In this document: positions 16,645-25,843 of the stretch, piece by piece
How positions within the stretch are numbered: position 1 is the stretch's first letter
How the letters are laid out: each line of letters begins with the position of its first letter
DNA from: JASLQO01 sp002327525
Lineage (GTDB): Bacteria > Pseudomonadota > Gammaproteobacteria > Pseudomonadales > Azotimanducaceae
Reading direction: 5' to 3'
Length of the DNA stretch: 64,000 nt
Assembly: GCA_030744435.1 (NCBI GenBank)
Contig: JASLQO010000031.1
Location: 62,001-126,000 of the forward strand
Notes under the pieces: model-generated
Seen by the model: the letters and a program-made list of their open reading frames with translations, nothing else
Told to the model about the DNA's origin: nothing
Databases searched by the model: none
Position numbers and translations under genes: made by a program

Positions 16645-17092
16645 GGTAGGCGATGGAGTTGGGGTGTACTCCGCTGAGATCACCCGACGGACTCACCCAC
16701 TTGTAATTTCTGTGCTGGCTCGTCGGTAGCGTGGACAGGTCGGGTTCCACAAGAACCTCGTACGCGATCACGACATAGTGAGTGGACACACCCTCCACGC
16801 CTGCAAAGTTGTTGTCGTAGAGATGCGTGAACACCCCTACCAGTCGGGTGGCTTCCAGCGTCATCGCGAACCCCAGCTCCTCAAGGCACAGACGCCCGAA
16901 GGCGTCCTCGACAGTCTCACCCTTGCAGATTCTCCCCCCCGGCACGAACCAGTGATCCCGGGCTGGTTCGTTTCGGCGCCAGCCCATCAGCACGTCCCCC
17001 TGCCGGGAACGTACGATGAGATCTATCGACACCAACGGCGCGTTGGCGATCACTTCCAGAAACCGCTCGCGCGGCAGCATGGTTTCATCCAC
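16640..17092 (-). CDS. Nudix hydrolase, GDP-mannose mannosyl hydrolase-like
   Basis: About 150 residues. FLEVIANAPLVSIDLIVRSR and DHWFVPGGRICKGETVEDAF match GDP-mannose mannosyl hydrolase (Gmm/NudD), including the altered Nudix box FGRLCLEELGF of that subfamily, which hydrolyses GDP-mannose to GDP and mannose by substitution at carbon. GTG at 17092 is chosen because AGGAG is eight bases upstream; an ATG at 17080 and a further GTG at 17119 are alternatives. It is divergent from the second Nudix gene and convergent to the P450. Confidence 0.82.
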   Translation of the reverse strand: MDETMLPRERFLEVIANAPLVSIDLIVRSRQGDVLMGWRRNEPARDHWFVPGGRICKGETVEDAFGRLCLEELGFAMTLEATRLVGVFTHLYDNNFAGVEGVSTHYVVIAYEVLVEPDLSTLPTSQHRNYKWVSPSGDLSGVHPNSIAYL

Positions 17093-17137
17093 CCAAACTT
17101 CTCCTCGACTCGCGGACACAGCTTCGGGCGACGGGGT

Positions 17138-17668
17138 ATGACGAACGATTCTTCATCGCCCATACTCCGCACCAACCCAGCGAATGTACCCCTCATGATC
17201 AAACGCATCCGCCACGCCGCGCGGGCGATCATACTCACTCGGCAGGCCGAAATCCTGCTGATGCGTATGGCTTTTCCCTGGCGCGAGGACGAAGTATGGA
17301 TTCTGCCGGGAGGTGGCATCGAAGCTGGAGAGACCGCCGAGCAGGCAGTACGGCGGGAAGTATTCGAGGAAACTGGCGCCACCGACATCCGCATAGTCGG
17401 TGAGGCCTGGCGGCGTGAGTTTCTGGTCGAAGCCACCGGCGTGTACATGAAACAGCGCTACTTCCTGGTGAACGCCGAACGCTTCGTCCCCGCTGCCGGC
17501 AGCCTCCTGGGTCCTGAAGGAGACTGGTTGAAAGAGTATCGCTGGTGGTCCTGTGAGACGCTCCTCAACCAGCCACTCAATGCGGAACCCCAGAACCTCG
17601 GCAAGGCAGTGAATGATCTCCGCCGTAACGGCTGCCCTAGCCGCTGGATCGATCTCGATGGGCTCTGA
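17138..17668 (+). CDS. Nudix hydrolase
   Basis: A classical Nudix hydrolase with a complete box GGGIEAGETAEQAVRREVFEETG (G-x5-E-x7-REVFEETG). The start is uncertain: ATG at 17138 (176 residues) or ATG at 17195 (157 residues, beginning MIKRIRHAARAI); neither has a strong RBS. Substrate is unknown; the N-terminal HAARAIIL strand is common in house-cleaning Nudix enzymes. Divergent from the Gmm-like Nudix gene, from which it differs strongly in sequence, so it is not a recent duplicate. Confidence 0.82.
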   Translation: MTNDSSSPILRTNPANVPLMIKRIRHAARAIILTRQAEILLMRMAFPWREDEVWILPGGGIEAGETAEQAVRREVFEETGATDIRIVGEAWRREFLVEATGVYMKQRYFLVNAERFVPAAGSLLGPEGDWLKEYRWWSCETLLNQPLNAEPQNLGKAVNDLRRNGCPSRWIDLDGL

Positions 17669-17770
17669 TCGCCCGTTGCTCAACTGAGAGCCAGCACTCC
17701 CAAAACAAGCGACTGGCGTTGTACCGACCCGGACACAGAGGTAGGGTTCGTTTTTAGCTCACACCCGCGC

Positions 17771-18409
17771 ATGAAAACGCACATCCTGTGGGATCACGAC
17801 GGTGTCCTGGTCGATACCGAGCCATGGTATTTCGAGGCAACACGCACAACCATCGCAACGCTGGGCGTGACACTCGACCTCGACGATTATCTGCTCGACA
17901 TGGCCCGTGGCCGCTCGGCCTGGAACCGCGCCGCTGCGCTGGGCGCCACGCAAGCCGACATCGAGTTTCACAAAGCACGCCGCAATCGTCTCTACCAGCA
18001 ATACCTGCGCGAACGGGATATCGAGATTGCGGGTGTCGAACACATTCTGTCCGGGCTGGCCCGTCGATTCGAAATGGCCATCGTCACCACTGCCAAGCGC
18101 ACCGACTTCGAACTCATTCACGCCCGGCGTAACATAGTGACACACATGCGTTTCGTGCTTGCGAGCGGCGACTACGCACGTTCCAAACCCGCTCCCGATC
18201 CATACCTCGCCGCGCTCGAACGCTTCGGTGTAGCCCCTGTGCATGCAATCGTCGTGGAAGATTCGGAGCGCGGACTGCGTTCCGCGGTGGCGGCCGGTAT
18301 CGACTGCGTCATCGTCAGAAACGCGTTCGTGTCCACGCAGGATTTGTCTGCGGCCACGTTCCACATCGAGCACCTGGGAGAACTACCGGCGCTGCTCCTC
18401 TCCCTGTGA
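17771..18409 (+). CDS. HAD-superfamily phosphatase (beta-phosphoglucomutase-like)
   Basis: A 212-residue HAD hydrolase. Motif I WDHDGVLVDTEP carries the nucleophile Asp8 and the acid/base Asp10; motif II is IVTTAKR; the Lys of motif III is in RSKPAPDPYL; motif IV is VVEDSERGLRSAVAAG. An all-helical cap lies between motifs I and II. It should dephosphorylate a small metabolite in the cytosol; the substrate cannot be assigned. Convergent to the redoxin-fusion gene. Confidence 0.88.
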   Translation: MKTHILWDHDGVLVDTEPWYFEATRTTIATLGVTLDLDDYLLDMARGRSAWNRAAALGATQADIEFHKARRNRLYQQYLRERDIEIAGVEHILSGLARRFEMAIVTTAKRTDFELIHARRNIVTHMRFVLASGDYARSKPAPDPYLAALERFGVAPVHAIVVEDSERGLRSAVAAGIDCVIVRNAFVSTQDLSAATFHIEHLGELPALLLSL

Positions 18410-18448
18410 CGGGTCCTATGAGCGTTGCGCAGGTGCCGCGTTCGTCAT

Positions 18449-20233
18449 TCAGTCGCCGGATGAGGTGACTTCTATGTTGCGCTCCCGATCGGCGTCATCC
18501 ACATAGCGCCAGCTGATCGCCCCGAACAACATCTCATCCCACGACTGCTGCCCCCAGGGAATATCACGTGTGGGATCGGGATTGGCCATATTCTGAGCGG
18601 AGTTATCCCATCGCGTAGCGTGCACGACTTTCGTCCCTTTCGACAACAGCTTGGGTTCCGACAGCACATAGGTCGTTTGCCAGTTGAAATCGTAGTTCGG
18701 TACGGACAGGAGGATCTCCTCGGTCCCATCCGGATAGATGGCACGAAATTCCGACGCCTTGCCACGGAAGTGCGCATGGGGCAACAGGCTGTACAGCAGC
18801 ACGTCTGCGTCCAGCACGCGCGAGGCATATTCCTCGTGATCCTTGCTGTGCGCTGGGATGTTGATCTTCGTGTTCATCAGTACCGCTCCCCCGAGACGAT
18901 GTTCCGGCTGTTCGTCGTGGAAGTAGATGCCGAGCCGTGAATGATCGGTGCTGGCGCGTCCCGATGTCGTGTAGTGCATCTGAAAGGTGAACACCGCGCC
19001 GGCCGGTAGCAATGTCCCGGTTCCTTCCGGAAACTCGTCCGCCTCTGCGCCCGGCACGTACCCGCCAAGGCTCTGCGAACGCCGGCGATCGAGCTTGCCG
19101 TCCGGTCCCGGTGTGGTGAACGTTGTGATCACGTGATGTAGCACCGCCCTATCCCCAGGCAGAATCTCTGCCGCCCTGACCCACACGTCACGGTCGTGTG
19201 GGTTTCGCACATGCTGGTACTGATAATCGACAACGCCCGTCGCAGGTACTTCGTAACCCGGAATGTCGAGCACCAGATCCGGCTCACCGAGCGCCCACTC
19301 CTGCCAGTCGTGTTCAAATTCGGCCAACGGATCCGGCCCATCGCCGCGGGGTGCGCCCGCCTCGATCCAGTGCACCAGCGTTTGAGTCTGTTCCTTGCTC
19401 AGAGACCGGTCGTTGGAGAAGGAACCATGGGCGGGATCCGCGTGCCAGGGCGGCATGCGGCCCGTGCGCACTACCTCCCGGATCATGGGTGCGAAGCCAC
19501 GCACCATGTTGTAGTCGGTCATCGCCCATGGGCCGATACCACCCTCGCGATGGCAGGTGATGCAGCGCTCGATCAACAGGGGCGCGATGTCACGAGTGTA
19601 TGAGATGGAAGCATGCTGCTCGCGCTTGCCTGCTTCCGGCAGATTGATGAGGCAACCCAGTGCATCCGTGCTCGCAACCACGATGGTTTCATCGTCGAGC
19701 ATCGCATCGAGTGTGTCCGCCAGGAAATGATGGTTCGCTTCCACCTTCTGCGTCTCGTAGCCGAGTCGATCGTCCATGGCACCCCGGTACACCACCTTCC
19801 AGGTTTTCGGGTCGATGACGAATACCTCGGCGGTGCGCACCAGGCCAAGCGCTTCACCGATCAATTGCGTATCGTCCATGAGAATCGGTATGTCGATACC
19901 AAACTTGGCCGCCTCCGCGGCAATGCTGGTTCGGTTATCCTGAAGATTCGCATTCAGCAGGCGAAACACCACACCTTTGTTCGCATACGCATCGCGCAGC
20001 TCCCGATACCGCGGCAACGCGTTGCGAACTATCGGACAACCATTGCCGTGCACCATAAACACCACCGCACTCGCATCCGAGTGGTAGTAGAGTTCATGGG
20101 ATTCACCCTCGTGATCGAGCAGTCGGAAGTTGTCCACCCGCTCTCCCGGTACGAGCGCCAACGCGCCAGACGAGACGAGCAGAGATGCCATGGAAAAACA
20201 GATCAAAGCGAAACACGATTGCAGAACTCGCAT
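18449..20233 (-). CDS. Secreted redoxin / cytochrome c / copper-monooxygenase-like fusion
   Basis: A 594-residue exported protein. A signal peptide (MRVLQSCFALICFSMASLLV) is followed by a thioredoxin-fold redoxin domain (about 30-180) with a single active-site Cys in NGCPIVRN, then one CxxCH heme site (ERCITCHREGG), then a C-terminal region resembling the type II copper ascorbate-dependent monooxygenase fold, with LHHVITT, FQMHYTTSG and LLPHAHFRGK as likely copper ligands. ATG at 20233 is chosen because GGGGAGGGG precedes it. Probably a periplasmic redox enzyme; no substrate can be named. It lies downstream of gpsA on the same strand with its own -10 box. Confidence 0.82.
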   Translation of the reverse strand: MRVLQSCFALICFSMASLLVSSGALALVPGERVDNFRLLDHEGESHELYYHSDASAVVFMVHGNGCPIVRNALPRYRELRDAYANKGVVFRLLNANLQDNRTSIAAEAAKFGIDIPILMDDTQLIGEALGLVRTAEVFVIDPKTWKVVYRGAMDDRLGYETQKVEANHHFLADTLDAMLDDETIVVASTDALGCLINLPEAGKREQHASISYTRDIAPLLIERCITCHREGGIGPWAMTDYNMVRGFAPMIREVVRTGRMPPWHADPAHGSFSNDRSLSKEQTQTLVHWIEAGAPRGDGPDPLAEFEHDWQEWALGEPDLVLDIPGYEVPATGVVDYQYQHVRNPHDRDVWVRAAEILPGDRAVLHHVITTFTTPGPDGKLDRRRSQSLGGYVPGAEADEFPEGTGTLLPAGAVFTFQMHYTTSGRASTDHSRLGIYFHDEQPEHRLGGAVLMNTKINIPAHSKDHEEYASRVLDADVLLYSLLPHAHFRGKASEFRAIYPDGTEEILLSVPNYDFNWQTTYVLSEPKLLSKGTKVVHATRWDNSAQNMANPDPTRDIPWGQQSWDEMLFGAISWRYVDDADRERNIEVTSSGD

Positions 20234-20262
20234 AGACAATCCCCTCCCCAAGAGATCGGTCC

Positions 20263-20268
20263 ATTATA
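20263..20268 (-). promoter_or_regulatory. Perfect -10 box for the redoxin-fusion gene
   Basis: TATAAT on the minus strand, about 30 bases before the ATG at 20233 in an otherwise AT-rich 99-base gap. No good -35 hexamer lies 16-18 bases upstream, so it may need an activator. Confidence 0.4.
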
Positions 20269-20332
20269 CTGCGCCGCCGAACAGGATCTATCTTCTCTTA
20301 AAAACTAGATGTCTTTCGTATCTTATTGATAT

Positions 20333-21331
20333 TTATCTATTTTTGTTAATCAATTGCCGCACACACTGTTCCGCCTGCAACTCGCCATCGAGACATGCTT
20401 TGAGTGTGGTGACAAATGGCGCTTCATCCGGTGTTTCCAGCCGCTCGGCGAACATGCGGGTAGCGCGCACGCCTTCAGACACCATCACCGTACTGCCCAG
20501 CGCTTCTTCGAGGTTCTGCCCGCTGCCCAGCAACTCGCCGGTACGGCGGTTGCGTCCGTGGGGCGATGTCGCCGTGACGAACAGATCTCCCACCCCCGCC
20601 GGACTAAGGGCCGTTTCACGACCCGCACCGAGGCGATCGAGCAGATTGCAGCCCTCCCGGAACCCTGCCGTGAATATCGCGGCTTTCAGATTGTCCCCGC
20701 CGAGACCGCCGACCAGCGACAGTCCGTCCGACATCCCGCAGGCAAGTGCGATCACGTTCTTGAAGGCACCCCAGAGTTCGATGCCCAGCGGGTCACCGGC
20801 GTGACTGATAGTGAACGTGGGCGTGGTGAGTTCCCCGGCCAGGCGGCTGGCGATAGCCTCGTCCTCACAGGCCACGAGCGCCGTGGTCAGAACACCGGCC
20901 GCGAGCTCTGGCGCGATGGTCGGACCGGTCATTACGGCCACCGCATTGGATTTACCGGCGGCATCCAGCTTCTCGTGAATGGCACGGGAGACCAATTGCC
21001 CACCCGGCGCGAGACCCTTGGCCAGATCCAGCAGTACCTGTCCTTCGCTCAGATGCACAATGACGTCGTCCACCACGCTCAGCACAACGTGGGACGGCAA
21101 CGCGAGCGCGACCACACCCGCATCCCGAACGGACTCAGCCAGACCCATGGTGACCTTGAGGCCAGGCAGATCGAAGCCAGCGAAGTATTTGCTATTCACG
21201 CCGCTCTCAACGATGGTGTCATACACCTCCTGTTCCACCGTCCAGCCATGTACCGGCTTACCGTGTTGCGACCAGTTGCGGGCCAGCGCCGTGCCGAAAT
21301 TACCAAGTCCCAGAACCGCGATCTTATTCAT
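20333..21331 (-). CDS. gpsA: NAD(P)-dependent glycerol-3-phosphate dehydrogenase
   Basis: A 332-residue enzyme that reduces dihydroxyacetone phosphate to sn-glycerol-3-phosphate for phospholipid synthesis. The N-terminal AVLGLGNFGTALARNW is the dinucleotide site, LDLAKGL and MTGPTIAPELAAG follow, GAFKNVIALACGMSDGL carries the catalytic Lys, and GVGDLFVTATSPHGRNRR the phosphate-binding Arg. ATG at 21331 has AAGGA eight bases upstream; the longer frame is not needed. It is divergent from the small chimeric frame at 21462. Confidence 0.93.
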   Translation of the reverse strand: MNKIAVLGLGNFGTALARNWSQHGKPVHGWTVEQEVYDTIVESGVNSKYFAGFDLPGLKVTMGLAESVRDAGVVALALPSHVVLSVVDDVIVHLSEGQVLLDLAKGLAPGGQLVSRAIHEKLDAAGKSNAVAVMTGPTIAPELAAGVLTTALVACEDEAIASRLAGELTTPTFTISHAGDPLGIELWGAFKNVIALACGMSDGLSLVGGLGGDNLKAAIFTAGFREGCNLLDRLGAGRETALSPAGVGDLFVTATSPHGRNRRTGELLGSGQNLEEALGSTVMVSEGVRATRMFAERLETPDEAPFVTTLKACLDGELQAEQCVRQLINKNR

Positions 21332-21461
21332 GTACTGTTCCTTCGCTGACGTGTCCCCCTGCCCCTGATCGGTATCCATCAAGACGCCGCGCCAGTCAAG
21401 CGGGAATTGGAAAACCAACGTCCAGTACGCGAGACTACATACCGTCATCGGGGAGAAAGAC

Positions 21462-21860
21462 ATGAAGCAGGCGGAACAGATCAGTACGATCGAGCAATTG
21501 CTCGCTCACCTCGACCACGGCACCAACGTGGATGCGGGCTGTCAGGTGCGCAACCCGATAAGCGCGTATACGTGTCCTGATCGTGCGACACTGGAGTGGG
21601 AGCGCTTTTTCTCCGACTATCCTCACGTGCTCGGAGTGCCCATGCGGTTTGGCATGGGCTACGGGCTGACCTCTGACGCTCTACCGATGGGGCCTAATCC
21701 GCATATTTGTTATTGGGGTGGCTACGGCGGTTCTACCATCGTCGTGGACCAGGATGCGCGCCTGTGCGTGTCATACGTCATGAACCACATGGAACCCGGC
21801 GCCCTCGGTGACCCGCAGGGATTCAGCCTGCTGCAGGCCGCCTACCAGTCCCTCGCCTAG
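21462..21860 (+). pseudogene. In-frame chimera of a Rieske oxygenase N-terminus and a serine-hydrolase C-terminus
   Basis: A 132-residue frame with a strong RBS (GGGGAGA before ATG). Residues 1-59 (STIEQLLAHLDHGTN, RNPISAYTCPDRATLEWERF) resemble the extreme N-terminus of aromatic-ring dioxygenase alpha subunits, stopping before the Rieske domain. Residues 60-132 (MRFGMGYGLTSDALPMGPNP, YWGGYGGSTIVVDQDARLCV) resemble the last strands of EstB/beta-lactamase-family serine hydrolases. Neither half contains a catalytic centre. It looks like the product of a deletion that joined two genes in frame, hence I call it a relic even though it may be expressed. Confidence 0.65.
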
Positions 21861-21876
21861 TCCGCCGTGCACTACA

Positions 21877-23235
21877 TCAGAGCACGACGTAGTACACCAC
21901 GGCAAATGACAGGATGAGCTGCACAAAGAAAGTCAGAATGAGTAGGCTACGCGCAGCAACCGACGGCTGCAGTTCCTCCGGCAGATAACGCCGCTGCAGC
22001 CACAGCGTTGCACCACTCTGGATGGGCAGCATGATCGCGGCGAAGCATCCGGCCACGAGCACCATCAGCACGGGCCGCTGGAAAAACGCATACAGGGCGA
22101 AGGCGAGGAAGGGAATGACCGAGACGTAAACTTTGATGATGCTCCGGCGCAGATTCAGATCGTCGCGCCGGGTGAATCCCATCTCTATGAGATAGTCCGG
22201 TATGAACCGCCCGCCAGCCGCGATGCCCGCCAGCGTGGTGGAGAACAGGATGCAGAAAGCACCCGTCGCAAACAGCACCTTCGCCCAGGGTCCGAGCGTC
22301 TCGGTGAACATGCCGCTGAGCGCGATGATCGTGTCGTTGCCGCTCGGCACCTCCCCCACGGCGTTCAGCACTCCCGCTCCGAGCAGGTAGAACGGCACGG
22401 TGGCGAAAGTGAGGATGATCAGCGTCACCCAGACATCCGTTCGCAGCACAGCCAGCCAGCCACGCGCGCGCTCGAGCCACTCGGGCGAATCGTCACGTTC
22501 GCCCACACGTCCCGGGTAGCCCTTCTCGATGCACCAGTAGGTGTACGCCGAGATTTCACCGGAATTGACACCTGTGTATCCGTATGCAGCCAGCGCCACC
22601 ACGGCGAATTCGGTCGGAAAGGAAAAGGAGAAACCCGCAGCCAGATCATCCAGGTTCGTCGCATACTCGGTGCCCTGCATCAGCAATGCACAAACCAGCG
22701 TGATGAAGGTGAAGGACATCACCAGCCCGAGCATCACGGTCTCAAGCCTGCGGTACCCACCGGTGCCGAGGATGAACGCCGTCACACAGGCCACCGCACC
22801 CGTGCTGATCAGCGGATCGATGCCAGGGAACAGCAGCGACACCGCGAGCCCCGCCCCACCCACTATTCCGCCAAGCCCCGTGATGCCCGGCAGAAAGTTC
22901 AACAGTCCCAACAGGATGGGCCAGGAAACCGCTCCCCGCGGCCCCGCGATCTTGCCCGGCAGACGGTTCAGCGCACGCAGGTAAGTATCGCCAGAGAGCA
23001 CTGTGTAACGCCCGAGTTCCGCCTGGACGATGGATTTGCTCCAGCACGCGAACAACATCCACCATAACAACACATAGCCTGCCGCAGCGCCCAACGAGGC
23101 TGTCAGAATGATTTCTCCGGATCCGACGATGGATCCCGACACGATTACGCTGGGACCGAGATACCCCAGGCGCGCGCGCCAGGTGTCCGGCGGTGCGAGC
23201 ACAGCACCGCCCGGTTGAGTGTACGGATCTGCCAC
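21877..23235 (-). CDS. Nramp-like transporter lacking the canonical metal motif
   Basis: A 452-residue membrane protein with about eleven hydrophobic helices. Overall pattern and the N-terminal LGYLGPSVIVSGSIVGSGE fit the Nramp superfamily, but the DPGN metal-binding motif of helix 1 reads GSGE, and the MPHN motif of helix 6 is replaced near AAYGYTGVNSGEISAYTYW. It is therefore a member of a divergent Nramp-like clade whose substrate may not be Mn or Fe. Inner membrane. Convergent to the chimeric relic, 16 bases away. Confidence 0.85.
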   Translation of the reverse strand: MADPYTQPGGAVLAPPDTWRARLGYLGPSVIVSGSIVGSGEIILTASLGAAAGYVLLWWMLFACWSKSIVQAELGRYTVLSGDTYLRALNRLPGKIAGPRGAVSWPILLGLLNFLPGITGLGGIVGGAGLAVSLLFPGIDPLISTGAVACVTAFILGTGGYRRLETVMLGLVMSFTFITLVCALLMQGTEYATNLDDLAAGFSFSFPTEFAVVALAAYGYTGVNSGEISAYTYWCIEKGYPGRVGERDDSPEWLERARGWLAVLRTDVWVTLIILTFATVPFYLLGAGVLNAVGEVPSGNDTIIALSGMFTETLGPWAKVLFATGAFCILFSTTLAGIAAGGRFIPDYLIEMGFTRRDDLNLRRSIIKVYVSVIPFLAFALYAFFQRPVLMVLVAGCFAAIMLPIQSGATLWLQRRYLPEELQPSVAARSLLILTFFVQLILSFAVVYYVVL

Positions 23236-23299
23236 GAATTCCCCTTATCAGAGGGCAACTATAGCAAGCTGCGGCCATCCGGCGAGCACTGCCTACTCA

Positions 23300-23494
23300 T
23301 CAGGTCAGCGACCGTGCTAACTTCGCGATTGCGTTCAGCAACATCTGGGTCGCAAGCAACACCAGCAGCATGCCCATCAGACGCTCCAGAGCCCGCAGGC
23401 CGAGGATGCGCATGATGAAAGGAGATGTCGTCAGCACGATTGTGCACCCCACCCAGGCCAGCACCAGCGCCGTGCACCACTCCCATATGCGTAC
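23300..23494 (-). pseudogene. MarC/UPF0056 C-terminal fragment
   Basis: About 64 codons ending in a stop, reading VRIWEWCTALVLAWVGCTIV and ALERLMGMLLVLLATQMLLN: the last two helices of the MarC inner-membrane family (normal length about 200). Nothing of the first four helices is found upstream; the frame continues into unrelated sequence. A truncated relic. Confidence 0.65.
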
Positions 23495-23746
23495 CGGTTC
23501 CCTGGAGCTAACCCTGATGTAGCAGAAATCTACACGCCCAGAGTGCCTACGACTCGTCCTATACCTGGCACTTCGCGCCGGAGCAGCACCTGGCCGGTAT
23601 TGGCGCCACCTGGAGCGGGGCCTGCCAAACCGGTGCGACACCGCCTTGTCCAGCCGCGGCGATCTCGGGCCAGTTCACGCCGTACTCCGCCAGAAAGGTG
23701 ATGAAATCGTGTACACTACTCTGTTTAAACGCAAAGAACTAGCGAC

Positions 23747-24640
23747 ATGCGAAGCTCCCTGAGCCAGTCGGTGGTGCTGGCCCTGGTAGTGCTGATATGT
23801 GCCGCTCCAGCGACCGCGCGGTACACGCAGGATCAGAACATGACGGTCGCCCGAATGAACGGTATCGACATCGCCTACACCACCACGGGCAACCCGGAAC
23901 ATCCAACCGTGCTGCTGATCATGGGCCTCGGTGCATCGCACAGGCTGTGGGGTGAGGATTTCGTCAATCGAATCGCTGACGCCGGTTTCCACGTCGTATT
24001 GTTCGACAACCGCGACACGGGCCAGTCAGCGTTCCTGGAGGAACTCGGCGAACCAATGATCTTGTGGGAATTCATCAAGAACTGGTTCGGTTTCGACGTC
24101 GACGCACCGTATACGCTCAGTGACATGGCGGCCGACGGCATGGCCGTGCTCGATACGCTCGGTGTCGAGCGGGCCCACATCGTCGGCGCCTCGATGGGGG
24201 GGATGATCGCTCAGATCATCGCGGTGGAACACGCAGCCCGAATACGGTCTCTGGTTTCCATTATGTCGACCACGGGCGCGCCACATCTCCCGCAACCTTC
24301 CAACGACGCCAGAACCGGTCTACAGAACGCCGCAGATCCGGACGAGGACGTGGCACAACGTCTCTCCGCGATGGGCTTTCATCCGGAAGCAATGCCGCGA
24401 CAGATCACGGCCATACTAGCTGCGGGAGATCGTTCCGATCAGGTCACGACCATCTCGGCACCGACGCTCGTTCTGCATGGTGAAGATGACATGCTGCTGA
24501 AGCCGCCCCACGGCGAACACACTGCAGCACTCATCGAAGGCTCGAAACTGATCATCTATCCCGGCATGGGGCACAACATGCCACCCGAGGTGGTACCGAA
24601 GCTGGCAAGCGACATGGTTACGCACATGTCGGCCTACTAG
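23747..24640 (+). CDS. Exported alpha/beta hydrolase
   Basis: A 297-residue protein with a signal peptide (residues 1-24, LSQSVVLALVVLICAAPATA) and a full alpha/beta-hydrolase fold. The oxyanion block LLIMGLGASHRLW is near residue 60, the nucleophile elbow GASMGG near residue 147, the acid in LHGEDDMLLKPP, and the His in YPGMGHNMPP. Resembles esterases or lactonases acting in the periplasm; the substrate is unknown. The gene stands alone after the MarC relic. Confidence 0.9.
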   Translation: MRSSLSQSVVLALVVLICAAPATARYTQDQNMTVARMNGIDIAYTTTGNPEHPTVLLIMGLGASHRLWGEDFVNRIADAGFHVVLFDNRDTGQSAFLEELGEPMILWEFIKNWFGFDVDAPYTLSDMAADGMAVLDTLGVERAHIVGASMGGMIAQIIAVEHAARIRSLVSIMSTTGAPHLPQPSNDARTGLQNAADPDEDVAQRLSAMGFHPEAMPRQITAILAAGDRSDQVTTISAPTLVLHGEDDMLLKPPHGEHTAALIEGSKLIIYPGMGHNMPPEVVPKLASDMVTHMSAY

Positions 24641-24660
24641 CGAACCTCTGGCTCACTGAC

Positions 24661-25587
24661 TCACCATCTCACCTCATCGTAGGCCCAGGCGCGTATCAGG
24701 TGGTGAGCAATAGCCATGGGCCCGGGCAGGCGCAGTTCACGGGTGCGCTGCTCCAGAGCCGCGGTCACCAGATCGCGCTCGAACCAGCTGACGTCCGCCA
24801 TTTCTTCGGTATCGATGCGGATTTCCGTAGAAAGTGCGGTTGCGTGGCAACCGATCATGAGTGAGGAGGGAAACGGCCAGGGCTGTGACGAGTGATAGCG
24901 TACGTCGCCGACCGTGATTCCGGCCTCTTCCGCCACTTCCCGGCGCACCGCCTCCTCGATGGATTCGCCCTGATCGATAAATCCCGCCAGTGCGGAGTAC
25001 ATACCGGTACGCGCAAGCGGCCCTTTCGACTGTCCCAGAAGGCAACGCTCCCCGTCGACCACGGCCATGATGGCCACTGGATCCGTACGCGGAAAGTGCT
25101 CGGCGCCACAGGCCACACAACGCCGCAAATGACCCCCGCGCGCCTGTTCGGACTCCTCGCCGCAACTGCTGCAGAAACGATGGCTGCGGTGCCAGCCGAG
25201 CTGCGCGCGGCTCTGGGCGAGAATACCCGTCTCCGCGCGGCTCAATGTCATGGCCGCGCTCCGCGACTCCTGAAAAGACACGCCTTCACCCAGCCCCAGT
25301 TCATGATGTGGATCGTCGATCTCCGACAGATCAATGGCGAAGTGCGCAAGGTCGTGGCTCATACCGAGGAACACCGGCGGCAGCGTGGTGCCCAGCCGAT
25401 CGACTTCCCCCGCCTCCAGCCATACGAGACGCGGCTGTTCCCGGGTATCCACCAGCACGTTGAGTTGCCACAACGCCAGAAAGCGCGCATGCGCGCTCTT
25501 TCTTGTGCCTTCAAGCCAACGCTCGTCACGACGCAGCACATCCGCCCGATCGAGAGGGTTTCCCGCAAACGTATGTAAGACGCTCAT
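24661..25587 (-). CDS. nudC: NADH/NAD+ pyrophosphatase with zinc ribbon
   Basis: A 308-residue NudC-type enzyme. A zinc ribbon is formed by CSSCGEE and RRCVACGAEHFPR, followed by DPVAIMAVVDGERCLLGQS, the Nudix box GFIDQGESIEEAVRREVAEE, and SSQPWPFPSSLMIGC, which is the SQPWPFPxS signature of NADH pyrophosphatases. It cleaves NAD(H) to NMN(H) and AMP and, in characterised homologues, removes NAD caps from RNA. Convergent to the secreted hydrolase. Confidence 0.93.
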   Translation of the reverse strand: MSVLHTFAGNPLDRADVLRRDERWLEGTRKSAHARFLALWQLNVLVDTREQPRLVWLEAGEVDRLGTTLPPVFLGMSHDLAHFAIDLSEIDDPHHELGLGEGVSFQESRSAAMTLSRAETGILAQSRAQLGWHRSHRFCSSCGEESEQARGGHLRRCVACGAEHFPRTDPVAIMAVVDGERCLLGQSKGPLARTGMYSALAGFIDQGESIEEAVRREVAEEAGITVGDVRYHSSQPWPFPSSLMIGCHATALSTEIRIDTEEMADVSWFERDLVTAALEQRTRELRLPGPMAIAHHLIRAWAYDEVRW

Positions 25588-25709
25588 GGCGTGAGCATTC
25601 CGTTGAGTAGGCTCCCGTCAGCGGAGCGCACTCCCGTCTCCCCTGGTCGAACCTCCGGAGAGTCTTCCCACGCAAAGGGCGCTGAGAAAAAAACCTGCTG
25701 AGTCAATCG

Positions 25710-25808
25710 TCACCTCAATTGCTTTCTGAGGATGGGCCGCGCCGGTTTGCGCCGCGCCACCACTTCGAATCCGGCGCGCAAGAACTGATCCAGCGATCCA
25801 CGCCACAT
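25710..25808 (-). pseudogene. GNAT acetyltransferase C-terminal fragment
   Basis: Thirty-two codons reading GSLDQFLRAGFEVVARRKPA and ending RPILRKQLR then TGA. This is the terminal beta-strand region of GNAT acetyltransferases (a Y/F-x-x-x-GF-E-x-V pattern). No acetyl-CoA-binding segment is found upstream. It occupies the otherwise empty 256-base gap between nudC and the homocysteine methyltransferase gene. Confidence 0.4.
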
Positions 25809-25843
25809 TTACGCGACCGACGGCCGGGTGGGCCTGTTCATGC

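Noticed and set aside
23511..23746. Plus-strand frame in the gap before the secreted hydrolase gene (AYDSSYTWHFAPEQH region)
   Set aside because: It looks partly protein-like but has no start, RBS or family I can name, so it was not listed as a gene.
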